Shown here one piece after another: positions 63,846 through 64,000 of a DNA stretch of 64,000 bases. The notes below the pieces were generated by a model. It worked only from the letters and a program-made list of their open reading frames with translations, ran no database searches and was not told the origin of the DNA. Positions within the stretch are counted from its first letter, which is position 1, and every line of letters begins with the position of its first letter. Both the position numbers and the translations under genes were made by a program. The stretch comes from Osedax fenrisi (taxonomy: Eukaryota; Annelida; Polychaeta; Sabellida; Siboglinidae), in assembly GCA_964019155.1 (NCBI GenBank), contig OZ025243.1:4601686-4665685 (forward strand). The letters run 5' to 3'.

Positions 63846-64000
63846 GGTTTGAATTATTACAATTTAATTACAATTATTACTAACTTATTTGGAGTTAAAA
63901 CTAGATATGTAAACAACAATATATGTGCTATAACCTACCTATAGCTCGTGTATTTCACATACTAGTGTGTATTGTCTCATAGACTATTACGAATCTCTCA
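63245..64000 (+). other. Presumed intron, AT-rich
   Basis: A tandem series of 'agtcactagcgattagtcacc'-like short words (63245-63312, built on attagtca) is followed by (AT)n at 63408-63473 and 63799-63839. No second exon was found. Confidence 0.5.

Overview
This window is eukaryotic nuclear DNA from an animal. It is very A+T-rich, has dozens of (AT)n arrays, spliceosomal genes with short exons and long introns, and many retrotransposons and DNA transposons. A natriuretic-peptide-receptor/receptor-guanylate-cyclase ligand-binding domain split over at least eleven small exons places it in Metazoa. A Helitron whose internal repeats carry CCCAACCTAACC motifs is reminiscent of arthropod genomes, but the species cannot be named from the sequence. 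No bacterial operon, CRISPR array, rRNA or functional tRNA was seen.

Left part (about 0.1-28 kb, minus strand): one receptor gene of the ANF_receptor/receptor guanylate cyclase type, assembled here exon by exon with matching splice phases. Ten common exons run from 10946 down to the transmembrane exon at 102-183. The intracellular part lies beyond the left edge. Two different N-terminal cassettes end at the same residue and phase and could both splice to the common exon at 10946: a single exon at 13556-13850, and a two-exon version at 25637-25814 plus 16279-16449. The introns hold LINE remnants, two MITE-like families and hairpins.

Middle part (28.9-34 kb): an internally deleted RTE-like LINE with an endonuclease region, followed by two related-looking TIR elements of about 0.9 kb (families A and B), each with its terminal motif repeated internally.

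From 35 to 46 kb (minus strand): a second spliced gene, encoding a small secreted or membrane protein of unrecognised family, with a signal-peptide exon at 45720-45828 and a stop codon at 34987. Its introns contain a LINE fragment, a possible TIR element, tRNA-derived SINEs and a 2.7 kb non-autonomous Helitron with a degenerate tandem array.

From 47.7 to 58.7 kb: a dense retroelement zone with several LINE copies (one flanked by (AAT)n, two facing tail to tail across a 0.9 kb (AGT)n array) and a collapsed Ty3/gypsy element in which protease is joined directly to integrase.

From 56.6 to 61.1 kb: a large imperfect palindrome carrying two divergent copies of an intronless cysteine-rich 106-residue gene. 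The copies differ at six codons, all synonymous. Beyond it, at 62.1 and 63.1 kb, are two plus-strand signal-peptide-like first exons. The one at 63.1 kb resembles the first exon of the 35-46 kb gene in shape and splice phase.
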